Assembly (NCBI RefSeq): GCF_900129405.1
Contig: NZ_FQVQ01000005.1
Coordinates: 62,001 to 126,000 of the forward strand
Reading direction: 5' to 3'
DNA length: 64,000 nucleotides
Source of the DNA: Flavobacterium fontis
GTDB taxonomy: Bacteria > Bacteroidota > Bacteroidia > Flavobacteriales > Flavobacteriaceae
Shown here: in pieces, positions 34,713 through 43,618 of the stretch
Position numbering within the stretch: position 1 is the first letter of the stretch
Layout of the letters: the number at the start of each line of letters is the position of its first letter
Program-made: the position numbers and the translations under genes
Notes under the pieces: generated by a model
Databases searched by the model: none
Told to the model about the DNA's origin: nothing
What the model saw: the letters and a program-made list of their open reading frames with translations, nothing else

Positions 34713-36956
34713 TTATTTATCTCTTGTGAATCCAAAACTTTGTTTGCCTACAGTGAGTACAAATCCTTGTTTATCATCGGTGAATTGAATCGTTAATTCG
34801 GCGGGATCAAACGTAAACAAAAGATTGCCTTTATCTTCAAGGGGAATTGAAGGTTGCCCCGCTGCATTCAACATCAAATTACCATCGTCTTCCGTCAATT
34901 CAATCTTCAATGGAATTAGAGCGCTAGAGTAGTTCCCAGTGTAGGCCGAAAAATCTTTCGTTTTTGCGATGCCATCTTTTTGTAAAGTCCAAGTATTGTT
35001 TTCTGAATTGACATCGGGATAATCATGATCAGGATCCAACGTGATCGAAGCCAATGGTTCGGTAGAAGGAATACGGAAAGTCCAATATACATTACGCTTC
35101 CAAATCTCAACCGGTAACGATAGACGTCCTGTAGCCCCCGACTCCGTTTTATACTCAACCACAACAGGCATTGGCATTCGCTCCAAATTGGCGATGGTCA
35201 CAATGGCGCCGCGTTTGGGGTCATTTTTCTCATAACGAACTTTCTTGATGGCTTGATCGGCCTGCCAATTGTTATAAAACCAACCGCGCCATAACCAACT
35301 TAAATCTTCACCACTCACGTTTTCCATTGTACGGAAAAAATCTTCCGGTTGCGGATGCTTATAAGCCCAACGTTCAATATACGTGCGCAAGGCAAAATCA
35401 AACCGCGCTTCACCCAGAATAGTTCGCAATAGCGTCAAACCAGCACCCGGTTTGTAGTAGGCAAGAATACCCAAATTATCTTCCTGCATATTATCGGGAG
35501 CAGCCATGATGGGCTCCATTCGTGGATTCATTAAGACATCCGCTGCGGCATGCATATCTTCTTTGGGCTGACGGTATTCGCCATTATTAAAATCTTGCGA
35601 ACTGATGGAGTTGATGAAGGTATTCAATCCTTCATCCATCCAAGCGAAAAGACGCTCATTGGAACCGACAATCATGGGAAACCAAATATGTCCAAACTCG
35701 TGATCGGTTACCCCCCAAAGATCGGCACCTTTTGATTCCCAACTACAAAAAACAATCCCAGGATACTCCATCCCACCTTCATTTCCAGCAACATTAATAG
35801 CGGTAGCATAGGGATATTCATACCAGCGTTTGGAATAGTTTTCAATAGAGGCTTTGGTGTACTCTGTAGAACGCGCCCAAGCTCCTTGCCCATCACTTTC
35901 AACAGGATAGGCCGAGATGGCTAAAGATTTTTTACCACTAGGCAAATTAATACGAGCGGCATCAATGATAAATGCTGGTGAAGAAGCCCAGGAGAAATCG
36001 CGGGAATTACTGATTTTAAACTTCCATGTAAGTTGTTTTTTTGCCGCAGGTCGCGATTCAGGTGCGTTGACTTCACTAGCGCCTCGAATAATCACAGTAG
36101 CATCACTATTCTTGGCCGTATTCCAGCGCTTTACTTGCTCGGGAGTATATACTTCCGTTGGATTAAGCAATTCCCCCGAAGCCACCACAATATGGTTGGA
36201 AGGGGCTGTGATGGAGACTTCAAAATCACCATACTCTAGGTAAAACTCGCCCGCGCCTTGGTACGGATGTGTATTCCAGCCGCGAACATCGTCATACACA
36301 CACATGCGGGGGTACCACTGCGCCATCGTAAAAATGCGGCCGTTTTTGGTTTCGAGCACGCCCATACGGTCTGATCCGTAATCGGGGGAAACGAAGGAAA
36401 AATCCATTTTGATTCTAATTTTCGAACCGTTCCCTGCCAAACCTTGTGGTAATTTTATTTGCATGCGGGTATCGGTGATGATAAAGGGCAACTCTTTTTC
36501 GGAGGTTTTGCCGTTGATTTGCGTGATCATTTTTAACGACTTGATTTGAAAACCGCCGTCAAAATCCTGACCTTTTGCTCCATTACGGCTTCCTTTCATC
36601 GGGATAACCGCATTGCCGCGCGAATCTTTTTTAAATAAATTTTGATCCAAATTCATCCACAAAAATTCCAATTTATCCGGACTGTTATTGGTATAGGTTA
36701 AAAACTCTGTTCCCGAAACTTCTTTGGAATCGGCATTAAGGGTAACCGCAATTTGATAATCGGCACGATTTTGCCAGTACTTGGGTCCGGGTTGTCCACT
36801 CGCCGAACGGGTATCGGTTCCATTTTTGGTGTAAAAATGATTTCCGAATGCTTCATTGTAGTCGTAAATAGATTCTGGACGTTGTTGCTGGGCTAAGGTC
36901 ACTGTTGAAAACAATCCCAAAAGTCCCCATAAAAAGGGTTTCAATACGCGTTTCAT
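34713..36956 (-). CDS. M1 family zinc metallopeptidase, secreted
   Basis: The ATG at 36956 gives 747 residues with a signal peptide [23 protein letters not shown]. The substrate-anchoring motif is GGMEYPG, a variant of GxMEN. The zinc site is HEFGHIWFP, with the third ligand Glu in [11 protein letters not shown] 18 residues further on, as in gluzincin aminopeptidases. The N-terminal part is the M1 beta domain; the last 130 residues (from about [15 protein letters not shown]) form an extra beta domain. The protein should cleave N-terminal residues of peptides in the periplasm or at the surface. Unlike the degenerate relative at 3953-6766, all catalytic residues are present. No promoter consensus was seen. 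Confidence 0.93.
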   Translation of the reverse strand: MKRVLKPFLWGLLGLFSTVTLAQQQRPESIYDYNEAFGNHFYTKNGTDTRSASGQPGPKYWQNRADYQIAVTLNADSKEVSGTEFLTYTNNSPDKLEFLWMNLDQNLFKKDSRGNAVIPMKGSRNGAKGQDFDGGFQIKSLKMITQINGKTSEKELPFIITDTRMQIKLPQGLAGNGSKIRIKMDFSFVSPDYGSDRMGVLETKNGRIFTMAQWYPRMCVYDDVRGWNTHPYQGAGEFYLEYGDFEVSITAPSNHIVVASGELLNPTEVYTPEQVKRWNTAKNSDATVIIRGASEVNAPESRPAAKKQLTWKFKISNSRDFSWASSPAFIIDAARINLPSGKKSLAISAYPVESDGQGAWARSTEYTKASIENYSKRWYEYPYATAINVAGNEGGMEYPGIVFCSWESKGADLWGVTDHEFGHIWFPMIVGSNERLFAWMDEGLNTFINSISSQDFNNGEYRQPKEDMHAAADVLMNPRMEPIMAAPDNMQEDNLGILAYYKPGAGLTLLRTILGEARFDFALRTYIERWAYKHPQPEDFFRTMENVSGEDLSWLWRGWFYNNWQADQAIKKVRYEKNDPKRGAIVTIANLERMPMPVVVEYKTESGATGRLSLPVEIWKRNVYWTFRIPSTEPLASITLDPDHDYPDVNSENNTWTLQKDGIAKTKDFSAYTGNYSSALIPLKIELTEDDGNLMLNAAGQPSIPLEDKGNLLFTFDPAELTIQFTDDKQGFVLTVGKQSFGFTRDK

Positions 36957-37040
36957 GCTTGTAAAAATTAAGTACAACAAATAAATGAAAAAAAGTACCA
37001 TTTTCCTTGGGATTTAACTAATTTCACAAAAAGCAAAACC

Positions 37041-37604
37041 ATGGCATCGCTATTTGATCCTTTTCCATACCTCGAAACCCCGCGTTTACGACTTCGCCCT
37101 TTACGTCCCACTGATTGGAAGGCGATTATTGCACTTCGCGGCAATCCCGAAAGTATGCGTTACATTCCACGGCCGATGATCACCAACAAAGAAGAGGCCT
37201 TGTCGATGGTAGAAATGATACAACAAAAAATTGACGAGGGAACTGGGATCAACTGGGTAATTACTGAAAAAGGGGCTGATGAAATGTTGGGCATCATTGG
37301 ACATTATCGGATAAAACCCGAACATTTTCGAAGTGAAATTGGGTATATGATACTCCCTAAAGCACAAGGAAAAGGAATTGCCACAGAAGCTATTCAAGCC
37401 CTACTCGTTTACGGATTTGAGCAACTCCATTTACATTCTGTGGAAGCGGTCATTGATCCCCAAAATAGCGCCTCCATTCGATTAATTGAAAAACTAGGTT
37501 TCGTGAAAGAAGCCCATTTTATAGAAAATGAATACTTTGATGGGCGTTTTTGGGACGCTTTGGTATACTCTTTGTTGAAACGTAATTTTAAGCCTATTGT
37601 ATGA
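37041..37604 (+). CDS. GNAT N-acetyltransferase, RimJ/RimL type
   Basis: This 187-residue GNAT protein opens with LETPRLRLRPLRPTDW, typical of the RimJ/RimL/SpeG-like group. The acetyl-CoA pyrophosphate loop is in PKAQGKGIATEAIQAL, followed by HSVEAVIDPQNSASIRLIEKLGF, the conserved C-terminal part. It transfers an acetyl group from acetyl-CoA to an amine, possibly a protein N-terminus or an antibiotic; the substrate cannot be inferred. Its stop overlaps the start of the ABC ATPase as ATGA at 37601-37604, so the two are translationally coupled, though a functional link is unclear. Confidence 0.9.
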   Translation: MASLFDPFPYLETPRLRLRPLRPTDWKAIIALRGNPESMRYIPRPMITNKEEALSMVEMIQQKIDEGTGINWVITEKGADEMLGIIGHYRIKPEHFRSEIGYMILPKAQGKGIATEAIQALLVYGFEQLHLHSVEAVIDPQNSASIRLIEKLGFVKEAHFIENEYFDGRFWDALVYSLLKRNFKPIV

Positions 37605-38761
37605 ACGAATTTGAAAAACAATTTCAAGAAATCGAGGATTATTTGAAATTTGAAGATTACCCACTTGTAATCAAGCGATTAATTGACTTTACTTTGGACA
37701 CAGAAACCCTGTCGTGCTACCTCGAAATGAATCAATTTTTGGATTGGTTGGACTACAACGGTAATGACACGGCCGGTCAGGCGACACGTTTACGGCAATT
37801 GATTGATCAATTGTATGCTTTTTTGAAAGACAAACCACAGGCTCCCCGTGAAGTTTTGGTCACGTTAAAAGACGTAGTAAAAAGTTACGGCACCGGTCGA
37901 TTTGGATTGGGGCCCATCGATTTAGCATTGTATGCAGGTCAAATTGTAGGGTTAGTCGGCGAAAATGGTAACGGTAAAACTACACTTTTGCGAAGCCTTT
38001 GCGGCGAATTGCATCCCTCGGGGGGAACGATCACCTATCATTTTAAGTATACCGATCGCTATGACCTACGGACACAACTGGTTTACATTCCCCAGCGAAC
38101 AGATACGTGGTACGGCTCCATGTACCAGAACCTTATTTTGACGGCTTCTTCGTATGGATACGATCCCGAAATGATTGAACCGTTGACCCAATTGATAATT
38201 ACGCGTTTGGGCTTACGAAAGTACCGTTTACATTCTTGGAACAGCTTGTCATCAGGATATAAAATGCGATTTGAACTGGCCCGAATGTTGTTGCGAAAAC
38301 CCAAGTTATTGTTGATTGACGAACCTTTGGCCAACTTAGACATTTTGGCCCAACAAACGATTTTGGAGGATTTCAGAGCCATTGCTAAATCGCCATTTCG
38401 ACCTATCGGCATTGTACTGAGTTCACAACAATTGTATGAAGTGGAAAAAACCTCTGATCAAGTTGTATTTTTAAAACAAGGTGTTCAAAAAAACCTACGA
38501 CAAGAGTCGGGAACGACAACAGAAACGCTCGAAAATTTCTTGGTTATTGAATTTGAAAGTACCTTGACTCAAGGGGAATTAGGGAATTTACTTCAACCCC
38601 TAGGATTAGAAAGTCTACAATTCAATGGCGGAACATTTATCGCTACCTTTCCCGAATCGGTAACGCGCTTACAATTTTTAGAATGGGTTACCCGTCACGA
38701 AATTCCGATGCCTTACTTTAGAGATATTTCACAATCTACCCGTCGCTTTTTTGTTTCTTAA
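37601..38761 (+). CDS. ABC transporter ATP-binding protein with helical N-terminal extension
   Basis: This 386-residue protein has an ATPase domain at about 85-300. Walker A is GENGNGKTT, the signature is LSSGYKMRFELAR (LSSGY in place of LSGGQ) and Walker B is LLLIDEPLANLD. About 80 residues of charged helix precede it and about 90 follow. The order and the next gene, a 510-residue membrane protein 14 bases away, suggest a two-part ABC system. The extension and the altered signature are unusual for a classical exporter. The substrate is unknown. Translation is coupled to the acetyltransferase gene upstream by ATGA. Confidence 0.9.
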   Translation: MNEFEKQFQEIEDYLKFEDYPLVIKRLIDFTLDTETLSCYLEMNQFLDWLDYNGNDTAGQATRLRQLIDQLYAFLKDKPQAPREVLVTLKDVVKSYGTGRFGLGPIDLALYAGQIVGLVGENGNGKTTLLRSLCGELHPSGGTITYHFKYTDRYDLRTQLVYIPQRTDTWYGSMYQNLILTASSYGYDPEMIEPLTQLIITRLGLRKYRLHSWNSLSSGYKMRFELARMLLRKPKLLLIDEPLANLDILAQQTILEDFRAIAKSPFRPIGIVLSSQQLYEVEKTSDQVVFLKQGVQKNLRQESGTTTETLENFLVIEFESTLTQGELGNLLQPLGLESLQFNGGTFIATFPESVTRLQFLEWVTRHEIPMPYFRDISQSTRRFFVS

Positions 38762-38775
38762 ATTCCTTTATCCGT

Positions 38776-40308
38776 ATGTTTAAATCGATTCAACAACGTC
38801 TTATCCTTCGTTATCCCCTACTTTGGAACACCAAGATTATTCCTATGGGAGTCCTACTTTTAGGGTTAAATTTGTGCTTTTTCATTCTAGGATTTGCCCT
38901 CAATGGGATTTCATTTGAGGAAACCCATCGCAATTTTTTTGATTTTGATGCAACGCTTCTCTTACTCTCTTTGGTGATTTCGTTACTGGTGCTGATTTTA
39001 TGGTTGGTGAATTATTTTAAAAATAATATGCTAAAATCATTTTACCCCACTTCAAAATATCATGTCTATAAAGAATGGGGATTGATTTTCCTCTTATGCT
39101 TTGGTATCTCCTCGCCTATTTATTGGTATAATCTCGGGAAGGAAACGCGCTACCGCAGTTATTTTTCGAGGGAAGAATTAGAAAAACGCTGTGTTACGTT
39201 ACGCGCAGGTTCCTTTTTTCTTGACGGTTCATATTCCTATCATGAGAGCGAAAATACAGTGGAAACTGACGTGGTAGCTGTAGATACTGTATCGGTTGAT
39301 AGTGTGGAAACGAATGGTGAGGCGCGAAATTATTTCATGTATCGCGGTAAAAAATACAAAAACACTTCACTTTTGAATAAAAACGTCAACAGTTACATCC
39401 TATTTGATAAAAAAAGTGATTCGACTGCCATTGAGAAATTGAAATTCTGGTTGGTCACCCAACAAAAAGACTCGTTGAAACAACTTTTTACCGATTACTT
39501 GAAGATTGTGAAAGAACACCAATTGGAGGCTAATATTAATGCTGAACAATGGCTCTCTTTAATCAACGATTATCCTTTGTTTGAAAAAAGTCACACCATA
39601 GGTCCCCAAATGACCAATGACGAATATTATCCCAATATATACAACAATCAATCGGTGGTGCGCGATACTATTGATCGATATATTGCTCGCGACAATACGG
39701 GAACTGAACAGGAATTTTATAAATACTATGTGCCGGAGAAGAAATTGAATTTTAACTATGCTCGGATGGCCGATGCCCATGAAGATCCCGATGTTAATTT
39801 GGAAACCCTAATCATCCCAGTATATTTTGCATTGGCCCTTTCACTGCTGATACTTTCGTTTCGGGTCACTTCAGGGCGTTCGTGGTTGATTGGTTTGATT
39901 GCAGTAATCATACTCAACATCATTTTGGGAATTTTCAGTGTCATTATTAGTTCCTCTTTTACGTATGGCATTGGCTATTGTGTCGCGTTTATCATTGTGA
40001 GTGTCTTGTTTTTCAATACCGTTGGACAAAACCGAACAAAGGGTTATTCAGGCGTTGTCTTAAATCTCTTTTTATGGTTACTTCCTGGATTGATTCCCTT
40101 ACTTTATGAACTGCTTGAATCCTATTTACACTACGAATACAATGCGATCGACACGATTAATTTGCAATACTCAACCGCCTACCAGTTTAAACAATGGTTG
40201 GAAAATCATGTATTTGAAATCAATTGGACAAATATTTTCCTAGTGAGTATAGCGATGCTCTTTATCGGAAAAAAAATAAGACTGTGGCGCGGAATTGCCG
40301 AAGCATAA
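38776..40308 (+). CDS. Large membrane protein, probable ABC permease partner
   Basis: This 510-residue protein has two N-terminal hydrophobic segments (about 23-43 and 62-81), a third near 104, and a large mostly hydrophilic region (about 125-350) rich in Asp, Glu, Lys and Tyr. Five further hydrophobic segments follow (about 352-372, 376-400, 402-420, 430-448 and 485-500). I do not recognise a family. Its place 14 bases after the ABC ATPase and the split membrane/soluble layout make it the likely permease of that system; the long loop probably lies outside the cytoplasm. A terminator follows its stop. Confidence 0.7.
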   Translation: MFKSIQQRLILRYPLLWNTKIIPMGVLLLGLNLCFFILGFALNGISFEETHRNFFDFDATLLLLSLVISLLVLILWLVNYFKNNMLKSFYPTSKYHVYKEWGLIFLLCFGISSPIYWYNLGKETRYRSYFSREELEKRCVTLRAGSFFLDGSYSYHESENTVETDVVAVDTVSVDSVETNGEARNYFMYRGKKYKNTSLLNKNVNSYILFDKKSDSTAIEKLKFWLVTQQKDSLKQLFTDYLKIVKEHQLEANINAEQWLSLINDYPLFEKSHTIGPQMTNDEYYPNIYNNQSVVRDTIDRYIARDNTGTEQEFYKYYVPEKKLNFNYARMADAHEDPDVNLETLIIPVYFALALSLLILSFRVTSGRSWLIGLIAVIILNIILGIFSVIISSSFTYGIGYCVAFIIVSVLFFNTVGQNRTKGYSGVVLNLFLWLLPGLIPLLYELLESYLHYEYNAIDTINLQYSTAYQFKQWLENHVFEINWTNIFLVSIAMLFIGKKIRLWRGIAEA

Positions 40309-40310
40309 AA

Positions 40311-40347
40311 AAAGGCTGTCTTTCCATGAGAGACAGCCTTTTTTTTA
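40311..40347. terminator. Bidirectional terminator between the membrane-protein and S8 protease genes
   Basis: AAAGGCTGTCT (40311-40321) pairs with AGACAGCCTTT (40331-40341), flanked by A and T runs. Confidence 0.9.
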
Positions 40348-40360
40348 AAATATAATGCAT

Positions 40361-41869
40361 TTACTGAACGGCTAGCGATGCATTGATGTTTCCAAATCCA
40401 TATTGGCTATTGCGTGTAGGAAAATAAGTCGCCGACTGACGCATTTTGGCCAAAACCTGATCGCGGTTCCACGATGGGTTTTTAGACCAAACCAAAGCGG
40501 CAATCCCCGCCGTAGTCGCCGTAGCCACGGATGAACCTCCCACATAATCGGATAAATTTTCATAATAACTGCCCACAGGTACGGTATTCCCTGATGCCGA
40601 ACGTTGCATTTGTACGGTAAATTGAATTTCACTTCCGCTGTGGCAAACATCGCATTTTTGATTGGATGTTCCTTCTTTTACCCCTGTCACCGCAACTACT
40701 TCAGGCATCCAAGCGGGGAAAATGACCCCCACAAAATTGGTAAAACTTGTGGATGTACCTCCTGCACAGAAGATTAACTTTCCTCGACTGTGGGCATAAC
40801 GAATACCATCTTCAATGCGTCCTACCGAAAAAATATGTCCCATCGACATCGAAATAATACGCACGGCGGGGTTATTTCCCAAAGCGGTAAAAGCATTTTT
40901 TACGCCATTTTGCTCATGATACCCATCGAGAACTACATTGGAAGCAGCACGATACGTAATTAAATTGGCATTGTATGCGACTCCAACGGGCAATCCGCGA
41001 TCGTTGCGAGGTGCCGCGGCAACCCAAGCCATGCTGGTTCCGTGACCACAGCGGTCGTTGGGACCATCGGTGGTAGTACTCCAAGGCCAAATTGAATCGA
41101 CAAAGGTGCCAAATTTTTGAATGGAACGCCCTGTAGATGCGCCGTTATTAAAGTTAGACCCCAACAAAGATTGCGAAGGAGACGTTCCCGTATCTACGAT
41201 TCCAATGGTGATGCCACGGCCTGTTGATTGTGCCCAAGCCGCCGGAATTTGATGCTGGTTGAAGGTCCAAGGCACACGAGCATTGGGCGTAACGGTTGTA
41301 AAATCGGCACTATTTAAAGTTTCAGCATCATAACCGCACCCTGAACTGGTTGAACTCTCAGGAGCCATTTGGGTATCGGCTACCGAAAAATATCGAAAAT
41401 CCGCTGGTTCCACATACCGAACTAAACTCGAACGACGAAGCGCTTCAACGGTCTCTTGCTTTTCGATATAAACATCAAAAAGATTCAAAAAAGGATCGCT
41501 GTACATCAAGACTTCCTCCTTGGTTTTTCCTTCGTAATGCGCAATCATTTGCACCAATTGCTCTTGTAAATTTTGGGCTTGCGATGTCTTGGTACGATCA
41601 AATTGTTGCGCGGTCATTCCAAAACCGATGGTAGCGAGTTTATTTCCTTTTAGAATAGCACTCCACACCATTCGCGTCGAGGCAGCGCTCCATGTAAAAT
41701 GCATTCCCGCTTGAACAGATTCATCAATTTTGGTTTTAATTTCCTGCGCCGTCATAGGTTCCCGTTGCGTTTCGGCAATCGTAATCTCGTCATAGCCTTT
41801 ATCGTCAGAACATGCTGTAGTCGATAAAACTAGGGCCGCAAAAAACAGTGGAATAATTTTTCGAATCAT
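40361..41869 (-). CDS. Subtilisin-family (S8) serine protease, lipoprotein
   Basis: This 502-residue protein has a lipoprotein signal MIRKIIPLFFAALVLSTTAC, with lipidation at the Cys. About 140 residues of pro-region follow, ending near LVRYVEPADF as in I9-type propeptides. The catalytic triad is Asp in GIVDTGTSPS, His in CGHGTSMAWVAA and Ser in GGSSVATATTAGIAAL. The oxyanion Asn region is present before SFTNFVG. A KCDVCHSGSEIQF segment could be a disulphide or metal site. The domain ends FGNINASLAVQ with no sorting domain, so it is membrane-anchored rather than a T9SS cargo. Shared terminator downstream. Confidence 0.93.
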   Translation of the reverse strand: MIRKIIPLFFAALVLSTTACSDDKGYDEITIAETQREPMTAQEIKTKIDESVQAGMHFTWSAASTRMVWSAILKGNKLATIGFGMTAQQFDRTKTSQAQNLQEQLVQMIAHYEGKTKEEVLMYSDPFLNLFDVYIEKQETVEALRRSSLVRYVEPADFRYFSVADTQMAPESSTSSGCGYDAETLNSADFTTVTPNARVPWTFNQHQIPAAWAQSTGRGITIGIVDTGTSPSQSLLGSNFNNGASTGRSIQKFGTFVDSIWPWSTTTDGPNDRCGHGTSMAWVAAAPRNDRGLPVGVAYNANLITYRAASNVVLDGYHEQNGVKNAFTALGNNPAVRIISMSMGHIFSVGRIEDGIRYAHSRGKLIFCAGGTSTSFTNFVGVIFPAWMPEVVAVTGVKEGTSNQKCDVCHSGSEIQFTVQMQRSASGNTVPVGSYYENLSDYVGGSSVATATTAGIAALVWSKNPSWNRDQVLAKMRQSATYFPTRNSQYGFGNINASLAVQ

Positions 41870-41920
41870 AATTTTGTTTGTTGGTTACCACACGAAGTTA
41901 CTAATTTTAAATCAATTGTA

Positions 41921-41953
41921 TAAAAAAAGGTCACCCCAAAAAGTGGTGACCTT
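41921..41953 (-). terminator. Rho-independent terminator after the 42002 gene
   Basis: AAGGTCACC (41927-41935) pairs with GGTGACCTT (41945-41953); on the minus strand the hairpin is followed by a T run. Confidence 0.8.
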
Positions 41954-42001
41954 CTCGTCCGATCGCTCGGAACTAACCAATAACTCTAAACTATTAGGAA
42001 A

Positions 42002-42622
42002 CTAGAATAAAAACTTCACTCCTACGCGCAATCCGCCTACGGTACGGGTGCCTGGATTTAAGTCAAAGGGATTAAAATTTACTGAAAAATCACTTGTACT
42101 GTCCCCTACATTGGGTTTGTTGGACGTCGAGGTGGCATTGAATAACGAAAATGATGTTTCAACGGTCATCCATTTATTGACGAAAAAGTCAAACCCTGGC
42201 GCGATATCCAATCCTACAGACGTAATTTTATCATCGGAGATTTTGTCCTTGCCAAAGGTCATAGGCAACGAAGCTTGTCCGAAGAAGTAGAATTTCCCGC
42301 CTAGACTCCAATACTTACGTACCAAAGGCTGTACAATAAACGTGCTGGTTTCGGCTGTGGTCAACGAGGGCGTGCCTGTAGTTTCGGTTTTAGAACTAAT
42401 AGAACCAATTCCGATACCCAAAGTCACATCGGGGGTAATAAAATACCCTACCACTGGAACAAAAGTCGACGAAGTGGTTTCTGATGTCCCGTTGTCATCT
42501 TTGGAAAATGATACTTGACCTCCAGCCCACCATGCGCCTTCTAGTCCTTTGCTTTCTTTATCCTGTGCATTTCCGTTCCAACTCATTAAGGCAACTGCTG
42601 CTACTAAAAATAATTTTTTCAT
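42002..42622 (-). CDS. Outer-membrane beta-barrel protein
   Basis: The ATG at 42622 gives 206 residues with a signal peptide MKKLFLVAAVALMSWNGNAQ. The mature part is alternating beta strands (FVPVVGYFITPDVTLGIGIG, split here as FVPVVGYFIT and PDVTLGIGIG), with a conserved close RTVGGLRVGVKFLF ending in Phe, as the barrel machinery requires. It has the length and pattern of OmpA-like eight-stranded barrels (porin-family outer-membrane protein). No periplasmic domain is present. Its -7 element lies at 42650-42657 and its terminator at 41921-41953, so it is a single gene. Confidence 0.85.
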   Translation of the reverse strand: MKKLFLVAAVALMSWNGNAQDKESKGLEGAWWAGGQVSFSKDDNGTSETTSSTFVPVVGYFITPDVTLGIGIGSISSKTETTGTPSLTTAETSTFIVQPLVRKYWSLGGKFYFFGQASLPMTFGKDKISDDKITSVGLDIAPGFDFFVNKWMTVETSFSLFNATSTSNKPNVGDSTSDFSVNFNPFDLNPGTRTVGGLRVGVKFLF

Positions 42623-42649
42623 TTTGTTTTTTGTTAAAGATTTACAGGA

Positions 42650-42657
42650 CAAATGTA
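42650..42657 (-). promoter_or_regulatory. -7 promoter element of the beta-barrel gene
   Basis: The minus strand reads TACATTTG, an exact TAnnTTTG match, 27 bases upstream of the ATG. No TTG at the usual distance was seen. Confidence 0.45.
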
Positions 42658-42747
42658 CCCGCATCAAAGCAGTAAAAACCTGACATTAATCATTGTTTCC
42701 CTTTTTTTTTCCATGTAAAATAGCTCCCTTTTTATGGGGTTTTATTG

Positions 42748-42755
42748 TACCTTTG
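42748..42755 (+). promoter_or_regulatory. -7 promoter element of smpB, abutting the start codon
   Basis: TACCTTTG ends only 4 bases before the ATG at 42760. Transcription would start at or within the start codon, so the message is probably leaderless. This also rules out the in-frame TTG at 42745 as a start. Confidence 0.5.
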
Positions 42756-42759
42756 TGGC

Positions 42760-43212
42760 ATGATTAAAGAAGTTTCGATACAAAATAAACGCGCTCGTTT
42801 CGACTATGAAATCCTTGAAACCTATACGGCTGGGATTGTATTGACGGGAACCGAAATCAAGTCGATACGTTTGGGAAAAGCGCAAATTGCGGAAAGCTTC
42901 TGCGAATTTCACGGGCACGAACTTTTTGCCATCAATACGTATATTGAAGAATATGCCTTTGGGACTGCATTTAATCACCAATCGCGTAGTGAACGAAAAT
43001 TGCTTTTGAATAAAAAAGAGTTAAAATCCCTCGCTCGAAAAGTAGAAACCAAAGGACTTACGATCGTTCCGCTTCGACTTTTTACCAATGAAAAAGGCTT
43101 GGCCAAATTGGATATCGGTTTGTGCCGCGGTAAGAAAAACTACGATAAACGGGAAACCCTAAAAGATCGGGATACACAACGGGATATCGACCGTTTAAAA
43201 AAGGCGTTTTAA
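42760..43212 (+). CDS. smpB: SsrA-binding protein SmpB
   Basis: This 150-residue tmRNA-binding protein rescues stalled ribosomes. Recognised by NKRARFDYEILETYTAGIVLTGTEIKS (in pieces: NKRARFDYEILE, GIVLTGTEIKSIR), LARKVETKGLTIVPLRLF and GLCRGKKNYDKRETLKDRD, with the basic C-terminal tail RDIDRLKKAF. Full length for the family. ATG 42760 was chosen because the upstream TTG at 42745 lies across the promoter. The XRE regulator gene begins one base after the stop, suggesting one transcript. tmRNA itself is not in the window. Confidence 0.97.
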   Translation: MIKEVSIQNKRARFDYEILETYTAGIVLTGTEIKSIRLGKAQIAESFCEFHGHELFAINTYIEEYAFGTAFNHQSRSERKLLLNKKELKSLARKVETKGLTIVPLRLFTNEKGLAKLDIGLCRGKKNYDKRETLKDRDTQRDIDRLKKAF

Positions 43213-43213
43213 T

Positions 43214-43579
43214 ATGCTAGATCAACTTTTGAAACAGGGGCGCGAGGCTTCAGGCTTGTCTACACGAGCCTTGGCCCACCAATCTGGGATTGATCAAGCG
43301 TTGATCAGTAAATTTGAAAATGGCAACCGGATTCCCACCCAAGCGCAAGCGCGTTTGTTGGCCGAATTGCTGGGTATAGCACTTCAACCCGTGCTCGTTG
43401 CATGGTACCGTGTTAAACTCTTGCACCTTATTGATTTTAACCCTGAAGCCATTGAGGCAATCACAGGGATTTTGGAAGAAAAAGGATTGAACCTTGCCAA
43501 AAGTGCTGAAAAAGAAGCCCAAATTGCTTCCATCCTTTCGGAAATTGATCTTTTAAAAAATCGTTTGCAAAACTTATAA
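43214..43579 (+). CDS. XRE-family helix-turn-helix regulator
   Basis: This 121-residue protein has a Cro/C1-type helix-turn-helix at about 3-58 (QGREASGLSTRALAHQSG, then IDQALISKFENGNRIPT). A C-terminal helical region of about 60 residues (EAIEAITGILEEKGLN, then KEAQIASILSEIDLLKNRL) could be a short coiled coil for dimerisation. It begins one base after smpB, so the two are probably co-transcribed. No toxin or methylase gene accompanies it. Targets cannot be inferred. A bidirectional terminator follows. Confidence 0.88.
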   Translation: MLDQLLKQGREASGLSTRALAHQSGIDQALISKFENGNRIPTQAQARLLAELLGIALQPVLVAWYRVKLLHLIDFNPEAIEAITGILEEKGLNLAKSAEKEAQIASILSEIDLLKNRLQNL

Positions 43580-43583
43580 AAAA

Positions 43584-43618
43584 AATCCGGAGTTACCTTC
43601 AACTCCGGATTTCTTATT
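43584..43618. terminator. Bidirectional terminator between the XRE and DUF3857 genes
   Basis: AATCCGGAGTT (43584-43594) pairs with AACTCCGGATT (43601-43611), with A and T runs on either side. Confidence 0.9.

Noticed and set aside
42745..42759. Upstream TTG start of smpB
   Set aside because: It lies upstream of and across the -7 element. The ATG at 42760 gives the standard SmpB N-terminus.
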